Notes under the pieces: generated by a model | Told to the model about the DNA's origin: nothing | The model's input: only the letters and a program-made list of their open reading frames with translations | Database searches by the model: none | Source of the DNA: Mactromeris polynyma | Taxonomy: Eukaryota; Mollusca; Bivalvia; Venerida; Mactridae | NCBI GenBank assembly: GCA_032209605.1 | Contig: JASFXZ010000016.1 | Location: 2,170,001-2,234,000, forward strand | Length of the DNA stretch: 64,000 nucleotides | Direction: 5' to 3' | Program-made: the position numbers and the translations under genes | Part shown: in pieces, positions 27,501 to 42,500 of the stretch | How positions within the stretch are numbered: position 1 is the stretch's first letter | Layout of the letters: every line of letters starts with the position of its first letter

Positions 27501-30500
27501 CTGAAAATAAGCATATTGATTGCTTGACAAATGTTTAAACACACATAATCATGATGTAAAAATTCAAAATTGTTTTTTTGTTAGGTTTTTGTAGTAGATG
27601 TTAATGTAAACTTATGTGTTCAAATCAATCAAGACAGTTTTTGGAGAAATTTGTGTGAATTCTTATTTATTGATATGACTTTCGAATAGTGCATTAAATA
27701 GTGCATGCATACGCACACTACATCACAGTAAACAGTCACTAATCCAAGCACTGCTTTCATTGGAGTTGGTCTTGTAATATCCATTACATTCGGAAAGGGA
27801 CACATCTTTTAATCAAAACACGGTGTAAAGCTAGTATAAATGCATTATATATGTTAATTATAAACAGTTATATCCCCATTTTTGTAGATCATGAAAGATA
27901 AGGTATCTTTTTTTACTATGTGTCAATTGTCTTGTTAGGCACTAAAATTCATTCTTATTGTTATATGTATACTTTCACTCATAATCATCATTTATTTTAT
28001 GTAACTTACAAAAATGCAAATCACATAAAATAATTCTGGAATGTTTATAGCTATTGGTTGGTTTAAACTTAGTTATTTGAATTCAGCTGTGAAACAAGTT
28101 ATTACAACTTATATTACTCACTATAGATGACTGTTTCCTAGGTAACATAAACCAGTACTTTCACATAATTAAAGGATTGGGAAGTTCAAGGCTCAACCTC
28201 ACCCCAGGCAAAGTTCGAACTCACAAACTTCGGATTAGGTTCCAGGATTATAATAGATACTAACACTCAGCAATTAGCACTCAAATCACAAATTTACTCT
28301 TGTTAATCTGATATTGAACACATGAGTGTAGAAAAAGAATGAAAATGTCAAAAGAGTGCTGAATATTCTTTTTGGTCCAATTTCTTTGAGATTTTATGGT
28401 AATTATGAGATTTTGGAGTGCAATCATTGGGTTTGAGTGCCACACTCCACACTCAGACTTAACAATGATTCCAAGATCTCATATTACACTCATATCCCTA
28501 AGAAAATGGGCCACAAATAACATTCAGCCATCATTTAACATTACCATACATTTTCACACTCCATATAAGACTCCATCAGATGCATTAGAATAAAGTTTGT
28601 GATTTGAGGTAAAAGTATCCGTTAGAATCCCGGGGCCAGGGTCCATATTCACAAACGTTTTAAGACTGAATCTCAGACTTAGACTTTAAAATTGCAAAAA
28701 TTAGATTTACAAGCATTTTGTTTTCATAACACTTAAACAGATAAATGTTTGCCTGAATGTTTCTTGTTACTCACTCTACACGTTTGCCATGTTTTATCAA
28801 AATCTATTGTGTTACAATAACACAGGAACAAAATGAAAATTTACCATTTCGAAGTCTAAAACGTTTGTGAATACGGGCCCAGGAGTCAGGTGGTCTGCCA
28901 CAAGACCACTAAACTCCCTATTTATTGATCAGTAATCCAAAATGTAACAGAACAATGTACAACCATGCAACATACCAATAAGGTAACAACAAAGGGTCTG
29001 CAACATGGCAGCCTCTGAAACAAATGTAGAATTAGACAATAAACATGCAAATATGTTAATTGGTTGAGGCAAAGACCTTAACACCACAGCTACCCTACTT
29101 GGCCAGATATTGTAACATCTTGCGGCAAAATTTCGCTGCGAGAGCAGGTGCATGTAAACAGGATATGGCGCATCAATACGATGTAAGCGGCAGATGCACA
29201 CTGCTCTATTTCTCTATATAAACATAGTTACACATTTACTTACCTAGTTATATTAATTATATTGAAAGCTTCTTTAATTGAATAATGGTGTGAAAACTTT
29301 GCGAACTGTGAATTTCCTTTTCTTACAAAATGGAGACATTTACCATTTTTTCCAAATCTTGCACACTGGTTTCATTTATAGACTAAGCGAGATTTTGTTC
29401 TTTGGTCCATATTAATTGCACATCTGTGGTATTTAGGTCTTTGGTTGAGGCTATGTAACAGGGTGCATTTATAGCGTATAGATCTATTATAACATTCAAG
29501 CAATGATGGAAAACATGCAAAATTAACATCAGAAAATGATTTTGAAGATAAAAAGGATTAGTTTGCCGGTTTAGTAGTGAATAATTGTATAATTATGTGT
29601 GACCATCACAAGACATACTACACGAAGCACTCAAGTATATCATTGGCCAAAGCATTGAATTAAATGACAGATGAGAGACTAATTGGCACCAATTACAATA
29701 AGTGAATCATTCCTACTAAGAAATCAATGTTACAAAAATCGTATTATATGTTAATAAATAATTAGTGATTTGATATTGGCCCTGTTATTTGTCCGAGGAC
29801 AGTCGTATTACGACTGTCCCGAGTACAGAGGACAAATAACAGGGCCAATTTCAAATCACTAAAATTATTTATTGACAATTTTATTAAATAACTTCATGTA
29901 CTTATAAATAAAGGATTCAAAATTGTGTTTTTTTTCTGTATACGCTAAAACTATGAATTAGTTCCGTGCTAAAAACTGTCGACGAACGTTTAAATACTGA
30001 CTTTAAAATAAAATGGCTGCCGTTTCCGAATTTCCAGATGCGAATCTATATCATTTTTTGGCCCTGTTTAATTAGCCAATCAAATTCTTTAAAATGCGGG
30101 CCAATATCAATATCAGTTAGCGGCCCCGGGCCGAAAAGTGATATAGATATTGGCACTGTTATAGAGAGGAGGCCTTTGTATTATTGGACGAGGCAAATGC
30201 TGTGTTTAAGGGCTAATAATTAATAGTTATTTAATAATATTACAATACTGACTTATGCCATTTAAATTACTGATTTTTGGTTAAATGGACATAACAATCG
30301 TATTGACTTGTAAATAGGTAGTTGTAAGTGTTTACTTAACATTCAAGCAGGGTTTCCAAATATTTGCTGCTACAACAATTTGTAATCACGAAACAACATT
30401 ATGTTTGAATAATTCGGAAATTTCTTCAAATTTGGGTTTTTAAATGCTAATCAGGACACGAGGGTTTTGCGTTATATATCGGGAGACTCCCAACCGAATC

Positions 30501-33500
30501 GTTAGTGTTTGAAAGCGTGGGTTTCCCTGTCAACTTAGCTGTGCTGTTATTCTCTATATACATGTATGTATACAACAACATTGTGACAATTGTCCCTTAT
30601 CGTGAGATGTTTAACGGTTCGGGTTCGGTCATTTTGCCAAGACTCTTAAAGTGGTTGTGCTCTTTCCTTTAACATGAACAAACAGAATAAAGAATTTGTC
30701 TACAAAACATTCCTTAATACACTTAATACACAGTGCACTGTAAGAAATACATACATTCACATGCATCCAACTCTTCCAATAGACAAGCATACTATCATGG
30801 ACATATAAACCCATGATACTATATATTAGTGAGCAGAAGTAATTTAGTTAGATAATGAACATTATGGTGCATTCAGTATTGGAAAGAAGCTGTTCTCCAG
30901 AATATAAAGTTTCCACCAGACACAATAACTCCAGCAGTACATATAGAGGATATATTTCGAGGGTTCAGTGCAAGACTATACAAACTCCTATATAAATTAC
31001 ATAGGAGTTAGGACAGTCTTGCACTGAACCCGAAATTTTGTGTGTTATAGTGTATGATCTCAAGATGTTCCATCGAGTGAGCAGCAGACTGAACATTTTT
31101 ATGAGTGGTGTACCCCACCAAGAGTAAATATTTAAGTCAGATGGTCACGAGGTGAAATAACTGAATCTTACACCGAAACATACAAATATTCTTTTTATTT
31201 CATGCTTCATTTGGGTTCTTTTTTTACTTTTTACACGTTAATTACATCAAATTATCAAATGGAATGCTTCGAAATTTTATATGATGTCATTTTCACTCCG
31301 ATACTTTCACTGTGGGTTTATTGGATGATAATTCACCATTAGTCCATGGTTACCCATCAGAAAGCAAGAAATTTGTATTCAGTATATACAGTAAAACCTC
31401 ACTTAAAGACCTCAATAACATGACCACCTCAATAATAAGACCACCTCAATAATAAGACCACCTCAAAAATAAGAACTCAATTTTCAAGTCCATTTTCACC
31501 ATTCTGCTCTCTATTCAACCGAAATATTAAGACCACCTCAATTAGAAGACAAGTTTTCTAGGGTCCCAAGGGTGGTCTTATTGTTGAGGTTTTACTGTAT
31601 GCATCCTTCTGACCACTTTAACCAAGAGTGAACAACTTTCACCCAATTCCTTTCATTCAAGCACTGAAAATGATACAAACGAAACATGCAAACAGTCACA
31701 ATGATACAAGAAATATTACATACCTTGATTCTCTCGGCTGATCCAGTACATAAGCTGCCTTCTTGAAATTCTGCATAATATATTTCATAACTAAAGCCTG
31801 GTTTCTTTTAATAGTCAGATCAAGACCTTCTACTTTCACCAGCACATTCAATAGATCCAGAAATTCCGAAGCCTGGTTTTGATGATCCGCCGCTAGTCGC
31901 ACGATCTTCTTAATTTGTTGTGGATGGACTTTGAGGCAAGTGGCTTGGTTTGCAATGAACACCTACAATTTATATATATATATGAAAGTACACATTTTAT
32001 TATCTTGAAACAAAGACAACAGCCATTTCATGGCTTGAGTGTTTAGGTATATTCTTCTTGGTTTCTGGGTACATATGAAAGCATGTTTTCATCACTCAAG
32101 ATTTTGTCTAATGATATTTTATCGCAATTATTATGTACAAAGGGATTAAGGACAAGCTACTGCAAACCGTCATGTAGTTTTATTACAAACATATAAAACG
32201 GTACATGTCATGCAACAAGATATAAAACTAGTTCTGATGCATTGAGCAACACTTGCTCAGACCTGCCACACAATATACCCGTTAGTAGTACGATGAAATG
32301 ATATTAAGGATGGAACTTAAACAACAATAGACCAATTTTGATCACTGTCTTGATAATTATATTGTAGAAACTTTAGGAACTAATTAATTAGCTGAAATTG
32401 GTAATATTAATAACATGTTTCCATGACAACTGAGTACACAATTTTCACTCATACCTCTTTTAAAGCGAGAGCTAAATCTGAAGGTACAACTTGTACATCT
32501 AACAATGTATCGAGATGATTGAAGATACGGAACTGTACATTGTCGTTCTCCCTGATCAGTAACTGTAGTAAATACAAAGTCTTCTGGAATATAACCTTCA
32601 TTCCTTTATATTGCTCTTGCTGTAACATAAAATCAGTTAAAATATTGTTCAATATGGTTTGTATTCTTACTGAAGGCACACAAAGTTATCAACAAATAAA
32701 GGTAGATAGTCATATTTTCTATTTAAATATGTCTAATATTTTTTTTTTGAAAATGGCTTGTTAAATGGCATACAGACATACTCTTCACAATTGCATTATA
32801 ACTTTTCTTAAAAGTTTCCTGTAAGATCAAAATACGAGTCTGATATGCATAACATGTATTTGCTATGCTAGCACTAACTCGGCGTGAAGGTCAGGATAGA
32901 AAATACCAGTATTGCACAATTGTATTTGTGGTGTTGGGGAAAATGTAAGAAAATTGACAATGCAGTGTTGTATAGTACATCTGTATAAGGTCTATTACCT
33001 GACCGATTTTACTCATATTTATGATTAAGGATATTTTTGTCACAAAAACAGGACTATGTATCTTTAAAAAAGACAAAAGAACTCTGATTTTTCAAATATT
33101 GTCCATTTTGACTTCAGTCTCTTAGTATAACTGTGACAGCTATGAAAGTTTGGGACGGACAGACAGATCAATGAGTACACCATTACCATATTGGATCATA
33201 ACACACAATTACGTGGAGTGGCAAATTTAACTCACTTTTACCACATGAGAAACAAAGCATTATCATTGTCAATATCACCAACAGTTTCAAATGAATTTAA
33301 TTATGCAAATGAGTGAAATGCACAATACATAAAAAATATATGCTATAGAGCTGTTTTTTTGGAAATACCATTGACTTAGTTGGGGATACATTAGAAAAGA
33401 ACATTTCAACTGTATTTATTATAATTTCAGAATAGCTTACGCAACATGAATACAAAATGTTAGCCCAACAACAAGTGTTTAATGTGACATACTTAAGTCT

Positions 33501-36500
33501 TTCGAGTTGAAATAAAATGATGTTCAGTGAATATATTGCAGGTCAAACAAAATTATAATGTGCTAATATTAAATGTGAGAATGTATGAGGGCATATTGGA
33601 ATTGACTTTATGAAGGAAAACATGAAAATTATAACATTACCAGTAATTTGGAATCGATCTCTTGTGATAAAATATCCAGCACAATGTCAAGAATTCCTGG
33701 AAATAATAAATAGAAGTTAAATATCAAGAGATGAAATAATGACAATTGAGAATTGCCTTAAAATTTGACTTGGTATATCTAGATAACAGTCAGCCTATAA
33801 CTGTGAAAGACCAATGGGGACTTCGCCAAGGTCTGTCCATAAAACAAGAAAGCATAAATTGTGAATTATCTAAAATTTCAAGAGTTTATGTTTGTGGATA
33901 AAATGTGAAATCATGAACCTTGAGATGTCATGGATTCCCAATTTGCATACAGACTAGTGATATATTTAAGTTCTGAGATTCCACAATGCACGATATCACT
34001 TTTTTTATAAAATGAAGTAATGCATAAAGAAGTCACAGCTGGTATTTCATATATACATACATGTATTATTGTTTGATAAAAGTAACTTTTTATGCCATTA
34101 TTGTTGCTTTACGTGCCATCCCACATTATTTTTGATAAAATTCTTCTATCAAATATTGTATCCAATCAGAATGTCACTGTTTTCCATTTAAAATCAAAAT
34201 AATGACGTAGCAACCCCATTTGATTTGATATGCCAATCTTTATATTGTCAGTTTCCATTATCGACAAAAAGGTAACAATCAGACTGCCAGCAGTTTTGGC
34301 ACTTACAATGAATATGATAATATGAAAAATTGAGTTATTTTCATTCATCATATCTGGGGTAAATATTCAATGTATTATTTCCATAGCTTGTCATGCATTC
34401 TTTTTTCATATTGCATTCTAAGCATATTGAGGTGTGAGTGTGGTAATCTTTTAGAATGTTGTCTTGGTTATTATAAACAAATAGAACACACTGGGTCGTG
34501 TGATATTCGATATTCGGAATTATCAACCTTGTAGGTATGTGTTATCTATATAATAAATCCAGCATTGATGATACATTATGTTATATGGAATATACTTACC
34601 ATGACTGATCATAATATTTTGGTTCATGAAATGTGGTTCATGAGGATGCTTTGGCAGATGGCAAAATCTAAAAAGAAAATCCATAATGCTGCCAATTTAA
34701 TTACCACAGAATATTGTTTTCTAATTATAGTAACATGTTATTACGACAGTGATTGGATAAAAGGTGGCACACAGGTGTGACTTTGTGGCCAATTAGCTGC
34801 ATCAGCGTTACCAAATATACATTCTCAGTCAATACTGACTTTTCAGGATACAGTAAACCAGAACAATAAAGAGAAATATCTAACTTAATGTCTTATAATA
34901 TAATGAGCAGCATATTACCAAGACATCAAGTATGCTATAATGTACAGCTTTAAACTCTTTGAAACAACATACAGTCATGTAAATTATAAAAAATAAAATC
35001 TACCTTACCCTTACTATCTGAAACAGTCAATAAAACACGGACTACATTTTTGTATTATTTTCAAAAAAGTTTGCATTGAAAATGCTCGCAGGTTGTATGC
35101 TTTATTTACCAAAACTCGTGGTCCAATTCTAAAAATAGCATTTTGAATGCGTGATGACGTCAAGGAAACGCGCATGTCATTTTATAAAAAAGACAAAATA
35201 CCCATTATCTACATCTTATATGATTTGCATATATCATCTCTTGTGGTCTTTATAATAATTCAAAGTCATATATAATATCCGTTGTAACTAATAAACGTGA
35301 ATGTTGTTTTTCCTTATTCTGTGGGCTGGAGGCAGTCAAATTGAACACATGATACAAGTCTCACCAAACTATCATATTGATCAAACATTCAAAGAAATGT
35401 AACTATTGAACCTTTAAAAACACTTACAAGTTTATTGTCTACATATTTAACGGTATAATTAACAGCAATATGGACAAACGAACTCCCCATGTCTTTACAT
35501 GAAATGTACATGTTTACTTGCCCACGACTTAAGGAAAACCGACGATTTAAGGAATGGCAGCCATATATAGTTGCCATATATTTATTTTACCAGAACTTAC
35601 TCTGCAAGTTCGTCCAGTATTTCACTCATCAGTAATACTTGCTGATCATTTAGTTTTTGTTTGGCAAGACGTCTAAGTACAGGTAGGCTTCTCTGTACCT
35701 CTCTATGTACACGTGCTGAATCTTGTGACAACAATATCTGTATGTTCAAAGAAAGGCATACCGTATATTATTTTATATAACATGGAATATATACACCACT
35801 ATTTAAATAGCAGCCATTATGTTCCCAACACATGATTTGTGATATTGTTAACAATGACAATTTTTTATTTTTTATGTATTTATAAAGCCATTATGTTAGT
35901 TGGCCTACAAATGAAATCATGAAACTTTTTTAAAATACCGTCTGTCATGCAGTCTATTAAAGAAATAACTATTACTTTTCGACAGATAATGCTTGTATTT
36001 ATAGTATTTGACACATATATGTATTCAAACTGTCTTGTATTTTATATCAACCACCATACACAACTTAAGTACTGTTGAAAAAAAGCTTTTACAAAACTTC
36101 AACACAAATTTTGTACAAAATAATTATTGAAATGTAGAAAACTTTCGTTAATTGGTGGCAAAATTGTATGTTTAGTTTATAACTTACAATATTATACAAA
36201 ACAAACAAAGGTCAACAACAAAAAGGACCATACATGCATACTGACCTGAGCTTCCAAAGCAAGACGGAACATATCACTTTGTGACGAGTAAAGTTTGTTC
36301 AATATATCTAAGGATTTCATCACCATCATATCATACTTGTAATCTGACAGATCCTGCAAATATAATTTGATTTTATTCTAGACATGTTATGTTTTATCAC
36401 ACAATATTCTCTTTAACATTTTCTTACACTGGAAAGCTCTCCTTTCTTAGAGACATTCGTAAAGAGTATTCATAGGGTAATTGAAAATATACAATGTTAT

Positions 36501-39500
36501 TAAGTACATACAATGTATGTGCATATTGGAATATAATATACAATAAGTTTTGTAATGCCAATAAAACATTACAGATAAATTGAATGTATTCTTTAATCTT
36601 GTACTTTCTGCAAGATTAAATTGTGTTGCTGCCGTAAGAATAAAATAAATTTAGATTTATAAAAAGAATATCAGTGCCTTCAGTGATGCATGTGTATATC
36701 AAACTAGAAGCAAAATCATTACATGATTCTTTATATATTGTCAACTGTTTTGGAGAACTTATAACATTTAATGAGTGTACTTCTTACCAGTAATACAGTT
36801 GTTGTGCTTTCAATTTCAAATATAGATGACGCATGAAACATCTCCTTCAATTCTTTCAGAACTTCTTTTTGTTTCTTTATTCCCTTTCTGCAACATGAGT
36901 ATAGAAATCGTTTCTCAGTTGTATATATTTGACACGTGGCATCAGCAATCATTAACATACAATTAAATATCTAGGTTGATCACTTTGCAATCAAACACAA
37001 TTAGTACAATGGTACAGGGTACAAGGGAACATGTCTGTCTGGGCAACATGATCTACCACTCCAACATTGAGAACTATCTATTGAAAATAATATTGAATCA
37101 ACCGAAACTGTATTTCCAAATAAGTTATCCCGTTGGGCTGTACCTGTAGGAATGGAGAAGTAAAGAAACGTCAAGAACAACCATATTGATTTGGAGGGGG
37201 GCAACACGGAGGGATGGACTGGAGGAGGGGGAGGGAAAACATTACAGAACAAGCAAAGAAAGCAAGTTGTCTATGGACAAAAAGGGGAAAAAGTCACTAC
37301 TGTTGTTTAATAGCTTTCTTTGTTTTTTTTGTTATTACTTACTTGGAGGTGTCTATAGGATTGAATGTCTCATATAGCAGTGGTTCTATAGCTACTTGAT
37401 TTCGCTTTTTGTGGTGATGTGAAATCTGTTCTGCAGCTTTAAACTTTTCCACAAATGTCTGAAGAAGGAAAATATAACAAGCTAGTTTCAAATTGATGTG
37501 AATCAAGGCATTACAATTATAAATTACTCATAATCATGCAAACAGTTGATATCGCAAATTTAAGCCCTGTCGTTCACCACTGGATTGTTTACAACTTTAA
37601 GGAAGCATTACTGAACTGGTAAGTTTATGGTTTGTTCCAGTGATTAAACAATGAATTATAAACATAGAGAATATTGTATCTGTAAATTTAAAAGAAGTAG
37701 AGAATACCATTGTTGTGTATACAATGTCTATTGGTCAATCGTTTGCAAAACATGTTTTCATTGGCTAATTACCACCTTAATGTTCTCAAGTACAGACACA
37801 TATATCAAAAACACTCACCTTCAAGCGAATATTCCTTTGAAAGGTTAAGAGAAGATCCAATACCTCCATAGCTCTGAAACAATCAACACATGGCAATATA
37901 TAAACAATAATTTCAAAGCTTAATACAGCTTCAGTTTCAGTTTATTCTACATAATTTTGCATACAGTCCGGCATCATTTGCAGGCAGCATACGCAACTGT
38001 AACAAGAGCAATTTAAATGTCACAGTGACACATTACAAGCAATATCACATAAACAATGTATTTTAGAAAATGTGCAATTTGTTGATCAGAACATGTTAGT
38101 ATCGTCAGGAGAATGTTTTTCTTGCACAATGTAGGATGCGTACTGTCAATTCAAACATTATTGTGTAAGCTATGTGGATTGATCAATATTTTGCAAAACA
38201 AGTTTTCATTGACTGAGCACCTCACAATTTGTTTACGGCCATTCACCATTCGCATGTAAATATAAAATTGGTCTTTAGTTTGCCTGTTGAAGATATACCA
38301 CATATAATGACAATTGTTTCCTGTTTGTGTTCATTGCATTATATGTGATCTATCTATAATGTCAACGTACTGATATTTAGCTTTCACAATAGCTTCAGTT
38401 TCTCTGCTTGTTTCAAATCTTCCAGATTCTCTATATTTGTTCACAGATTTCTGTCCTTCTTTGGAGTAACCTTAAAAATATGTTAATACATTGTATATAA
38501 AACAACACAAAATTTAAACATGGTCAACACCAGCATGATGTATCAGTGTTAAGGGTTTGGAATCACCCAAAGACTCAATTCAACTAAATTCTCTTCAATA
38601 TACTACGTTTGAAGAATTCTTGAAATATGGAATTGGTTTTTTTAATCTTTACAAATACACTTCATTGATAAAATTATCAGGAATAAAACTAATTAGGAAC
38701 AAGGTTGATGTGCTGAAAGAACCACCATGTACATACAATTTCATTCACCTTCTTACAGACTTTCATTGGTTGGTGAACAAGATATTCTCTTACGAAGAAA
38801 TGGTTACTTTCATGAAATAATTGTTACATCACTGAATAGACAAGTTCAATCTCCATTTTAATCTAGATGTACTTTCCATATGACACGGATCCCTCAAGAT
38901 GGGCTTTTAAGTCGAAAAAAGTTCATAACTCCACCAAACATTGATGGATTGTCAAAAAAATCAAACTTGGCCTGTATTGTATTATTCTATGTGTATGTGC
39001 AAAATACGAATAGAATACATCCATGTCGTTGGGAGTTATTGATCAGACACAACTTCTTTCAAACATACAGGACAGTGGTTAGACTTTTCGACATTCTTCA
39101 ACTGGAGGGGGAATAATAACAGACGAACATTCTTGCAATCACCAATAAACATCAACACTGAATCGAATGTATCTGGTTATTCACCCATGTATATGTTACA
39201 AACCTTTGCTTTTATCTTTGGGGAATGGAACATCATGTTGACCATCTAGAAGACTGAGAAGTGGTGTGAGCAGATGTCTGACGTCATCAATATCGCTATA
39301 GTAACCAAACTTCACTAAATGCTGAAGCAACCTCAATACCTACAAGGAATGTTAATTTGGATTATAATACATATCACTCACATTTGTTATCAAATTGTAC
39401 CTGATTTTAATGTCAGAGCAAAAGTGCCAACGTCATTGTCATAGAAGCAGGACACATTGTAGGATTAGTAAATAGTGTTTTTCCTTCTTAAAGCATTTAT

Positions 39501-42500
39501 TTTATCTACAATATAACACTAGCAGATCAAGGGGCGCACCAGGTGCCCAACCATACATGTATGTTTAAGTATAATTATGAAAATATACAGAAATCTTAAA
39601 TTATAAGATTTTCAAATAAGGTATTCGGATTTATTGTAGCATTATATTCCATAATGATGATGTTTATAAGCATAGAATTAAACACAGCCGTTGCCGTTTT
39701 AAAAGGCCACCAAACCCAAAATGCTAGATCCGACCTCCATAAGTAGGTAATGTGGCCAATATAATTCAAAATCAGCATAACATCAATAATAAGACCACAT
39801 GTTTGCGTATCAGTATGTTTGGATAGAGCACTGAGGTTTTATTGCAGGCACTGCTTATCAAATGTAGTATTTCACAAACACTGTTAAAATATGTTGAGAC
39901 TGAACACTTACTTGTTCAATCAATAGATTGTGGCCAATATCTGATGATGTCATGATACAATTGTTGTTGAGAAATTCGGCCAACCAGTCCCTCAATACAG
40001 GAAAGATGGTCACCAGATCTTTCACAACCTTAGAGAAACAAATCATAACACTATAACTGATGTTAGAATTATATAGCATTTCTAATCCTTAATACTTAAA
40101 GCACTTTTTTTTCAAAGAAAATGTCATGAAATCACAAACTGTGAAATCCCGAGATTGTCTGTTTCCTTTTCTTCTTTTTTTAGGATATACAAAAAATGTT
40201 TAAACAAGTCACAACTGATCTTTCAAATGCATAATCTGTTCTGCTCTGTTCTTTATATAGCATTTAGAGGGTTCAGTGCAAGACCATACTATCTCCTATA
40301 TTAATACATAGAAGTTAGGATTGTCTTGTGCTGAACCCTCGATTTGGTGCCACAGCTCTTTCATAAAAACGGAGTTTCATAATGAGCTGGGTGGGAGCCA
40401 TTAGATTTACAAAGTATGAATCTGTGTTGATTTTCCTACTGTGAACATTTAAAACCAACAGGTATATGTTATTGAAAAGCATGTATAAATAGACTAGACC
40501 TCACAATAATAATAGTTTAGTTCCTGTAGATGACAGTTTCAAAACATACACGAAAACAATTTTCATTCATGATTCATTATCTTCAAGTTTATTCAAGTAT
40601 ACATCAAGTTTCAAAGACAGTTGAAGATACAGAAAATACGAATAAGGGCCACAAATTTAAATTTTAAAACATCCCGTAACACTCGTTGTCATGTAGAATG
40701 ATTACAAAAACATTTAAAATCATTGCAAACACATTGTTTTTGATACACAACAAAATGATGTTCAAAGGAAAATAAATACGTCTCTGAAAACGAATTGAAA
40801 AGCCATGATGACACATATGATAATGTTACTATATAAGCAGAGCTTAAACCGAAATAAAGAAAACAGGAAGCAATATTACATGCAAATATTTTTATTTGAC
40901 AAGGAGCATTAAACGACCCACCACATTATAATACAAAAAAAAATGACAATTTCTTTAATCGGCAGAAACATAAATTTTAAGTACCACACCATAGTAATGA
41001 ACAATGTTAAAAAAATCAGCAAAAAATTAAGCATCATTTTGCGCGATTATAAATGCGCATGCGCGTAAAATAAATCTCATGCTAATGACTACAACATAAA
41101 TAAAAGGGTGCATGAATTTACCTGCGAACTACCGGACGATCCAGCCGTGGGTTGCTAAATTTAGTAACACATGCTTATTAGTGCTGATATGTAATTATTG
41201 TTCTATTTGAGAAAATCACTATATACTGCAGCTTAATGCAGAGATACTTGAAGCAGATGCATTACAGTTTAGTTGATAATGATCATTGAACATAAGAGTT
41301 ATAAAGTAAAGTCGTGTCACCCCTTATATTTAAAGGGCCAGCCATTTCTGACTTGTGAGTATGAGACACCTACTTTCTGTGCACATTCATTTTTCGATTC
41401 CAATCCTATAATGTCAGGCTGCAGGCAGGTAGGCACACAGTAACCAGTATTTAACCTGGTGGCTCACCAACAGGCCATATCAGAATGGACCCATTCCAGG
41501 ATTCAAACGTTCGACCTTCCGCACCCAAGGTGGATGCCTTAACTACTCGGTCACAGGAGACGGTATTACTTTATATACAGACACTGACCATTGTAACATT
41601 GAAAAACATACATAAAGATGTAAAGATTTGGAAGCGGGTGGACATACACGTGCACGGTTACGTTTGTTTTCACTTTCAAAGATCACTTTGAAGATTTTTT
41701 ACTAGTATAAATGCACTTAAATGCTATATCAATCTGCCATCAATTCCGAATTTAGAAATTAGACAAATTAGTTAAAACTAATTTTACATAGATTGTGAAA
41801 CAAGTTCTTTCAACTAATATTACCATAATTTAAGACACTAGTTCTTCCCTGCTCGATGCCTGAAATACCCCCTCGACTTATGGAAGGGATGAAGCAAAAA
41901 CCTGACATTCCGACCCCTCGACTTATGGCCGAGGTCGACTTATGGCCAATTATATATGGTAGTCAATATTGATGGCTTCTTCATGGCTTACTAACCAGTA
42001 GTTGTGCGAGTATGTCAGATAATGTGAAGAAGGTGGACAAATCAACAATTGATGGGATTTAAACCGAAGACAACCAGACCAGGAGTACGGTGCTCTAGTA
42101 CAAGATCACCATGCCTCCTTAACAAAATATTTCATGGAATAAATGCAAATCAGGATGAATGTTCCAAATAAATTATATACATGTTTATTGTGCTATGATA
42201 GAAACGGAAACAAAAACGTGTTCTCTCGACAAAAAATACGCATTGCAGTGAAAAGAAGCATACATATCGAAGCAGTGGAGTCAGTTGATTAAATCCATAC
42301 AATCATAAATTAGTAATGAATCGCGATTTTTAATGAATATACAGTAAAACATCGATAATAAGACCACCTTTGGGAGCCTTGAAAACTGGCTTATTATTGA
42401 AGTGGTCTTAATATTGAGGTTGAATAAAGGGCAAAACTGTGCAAATGGACTTGAACATTTTATTCTTAATTTTGAGGTGGTCTTATTATTGAGGTGGTCT

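Larger units (their letters stand above)
27501..31723 (-). other. Intron e35-e36
   Basis: It contains K, D, E1 and B3. No exon-like block is needed here: e35 and e36 join in frame and align continuously to the family. Confidence 0.65.

Noticed and set aside
38557..38820. 87-residue plus-strand open frame
   Set aside because: AT-rich intron sequence, no ATG start (GTG), no recognisable domain and no splice support.
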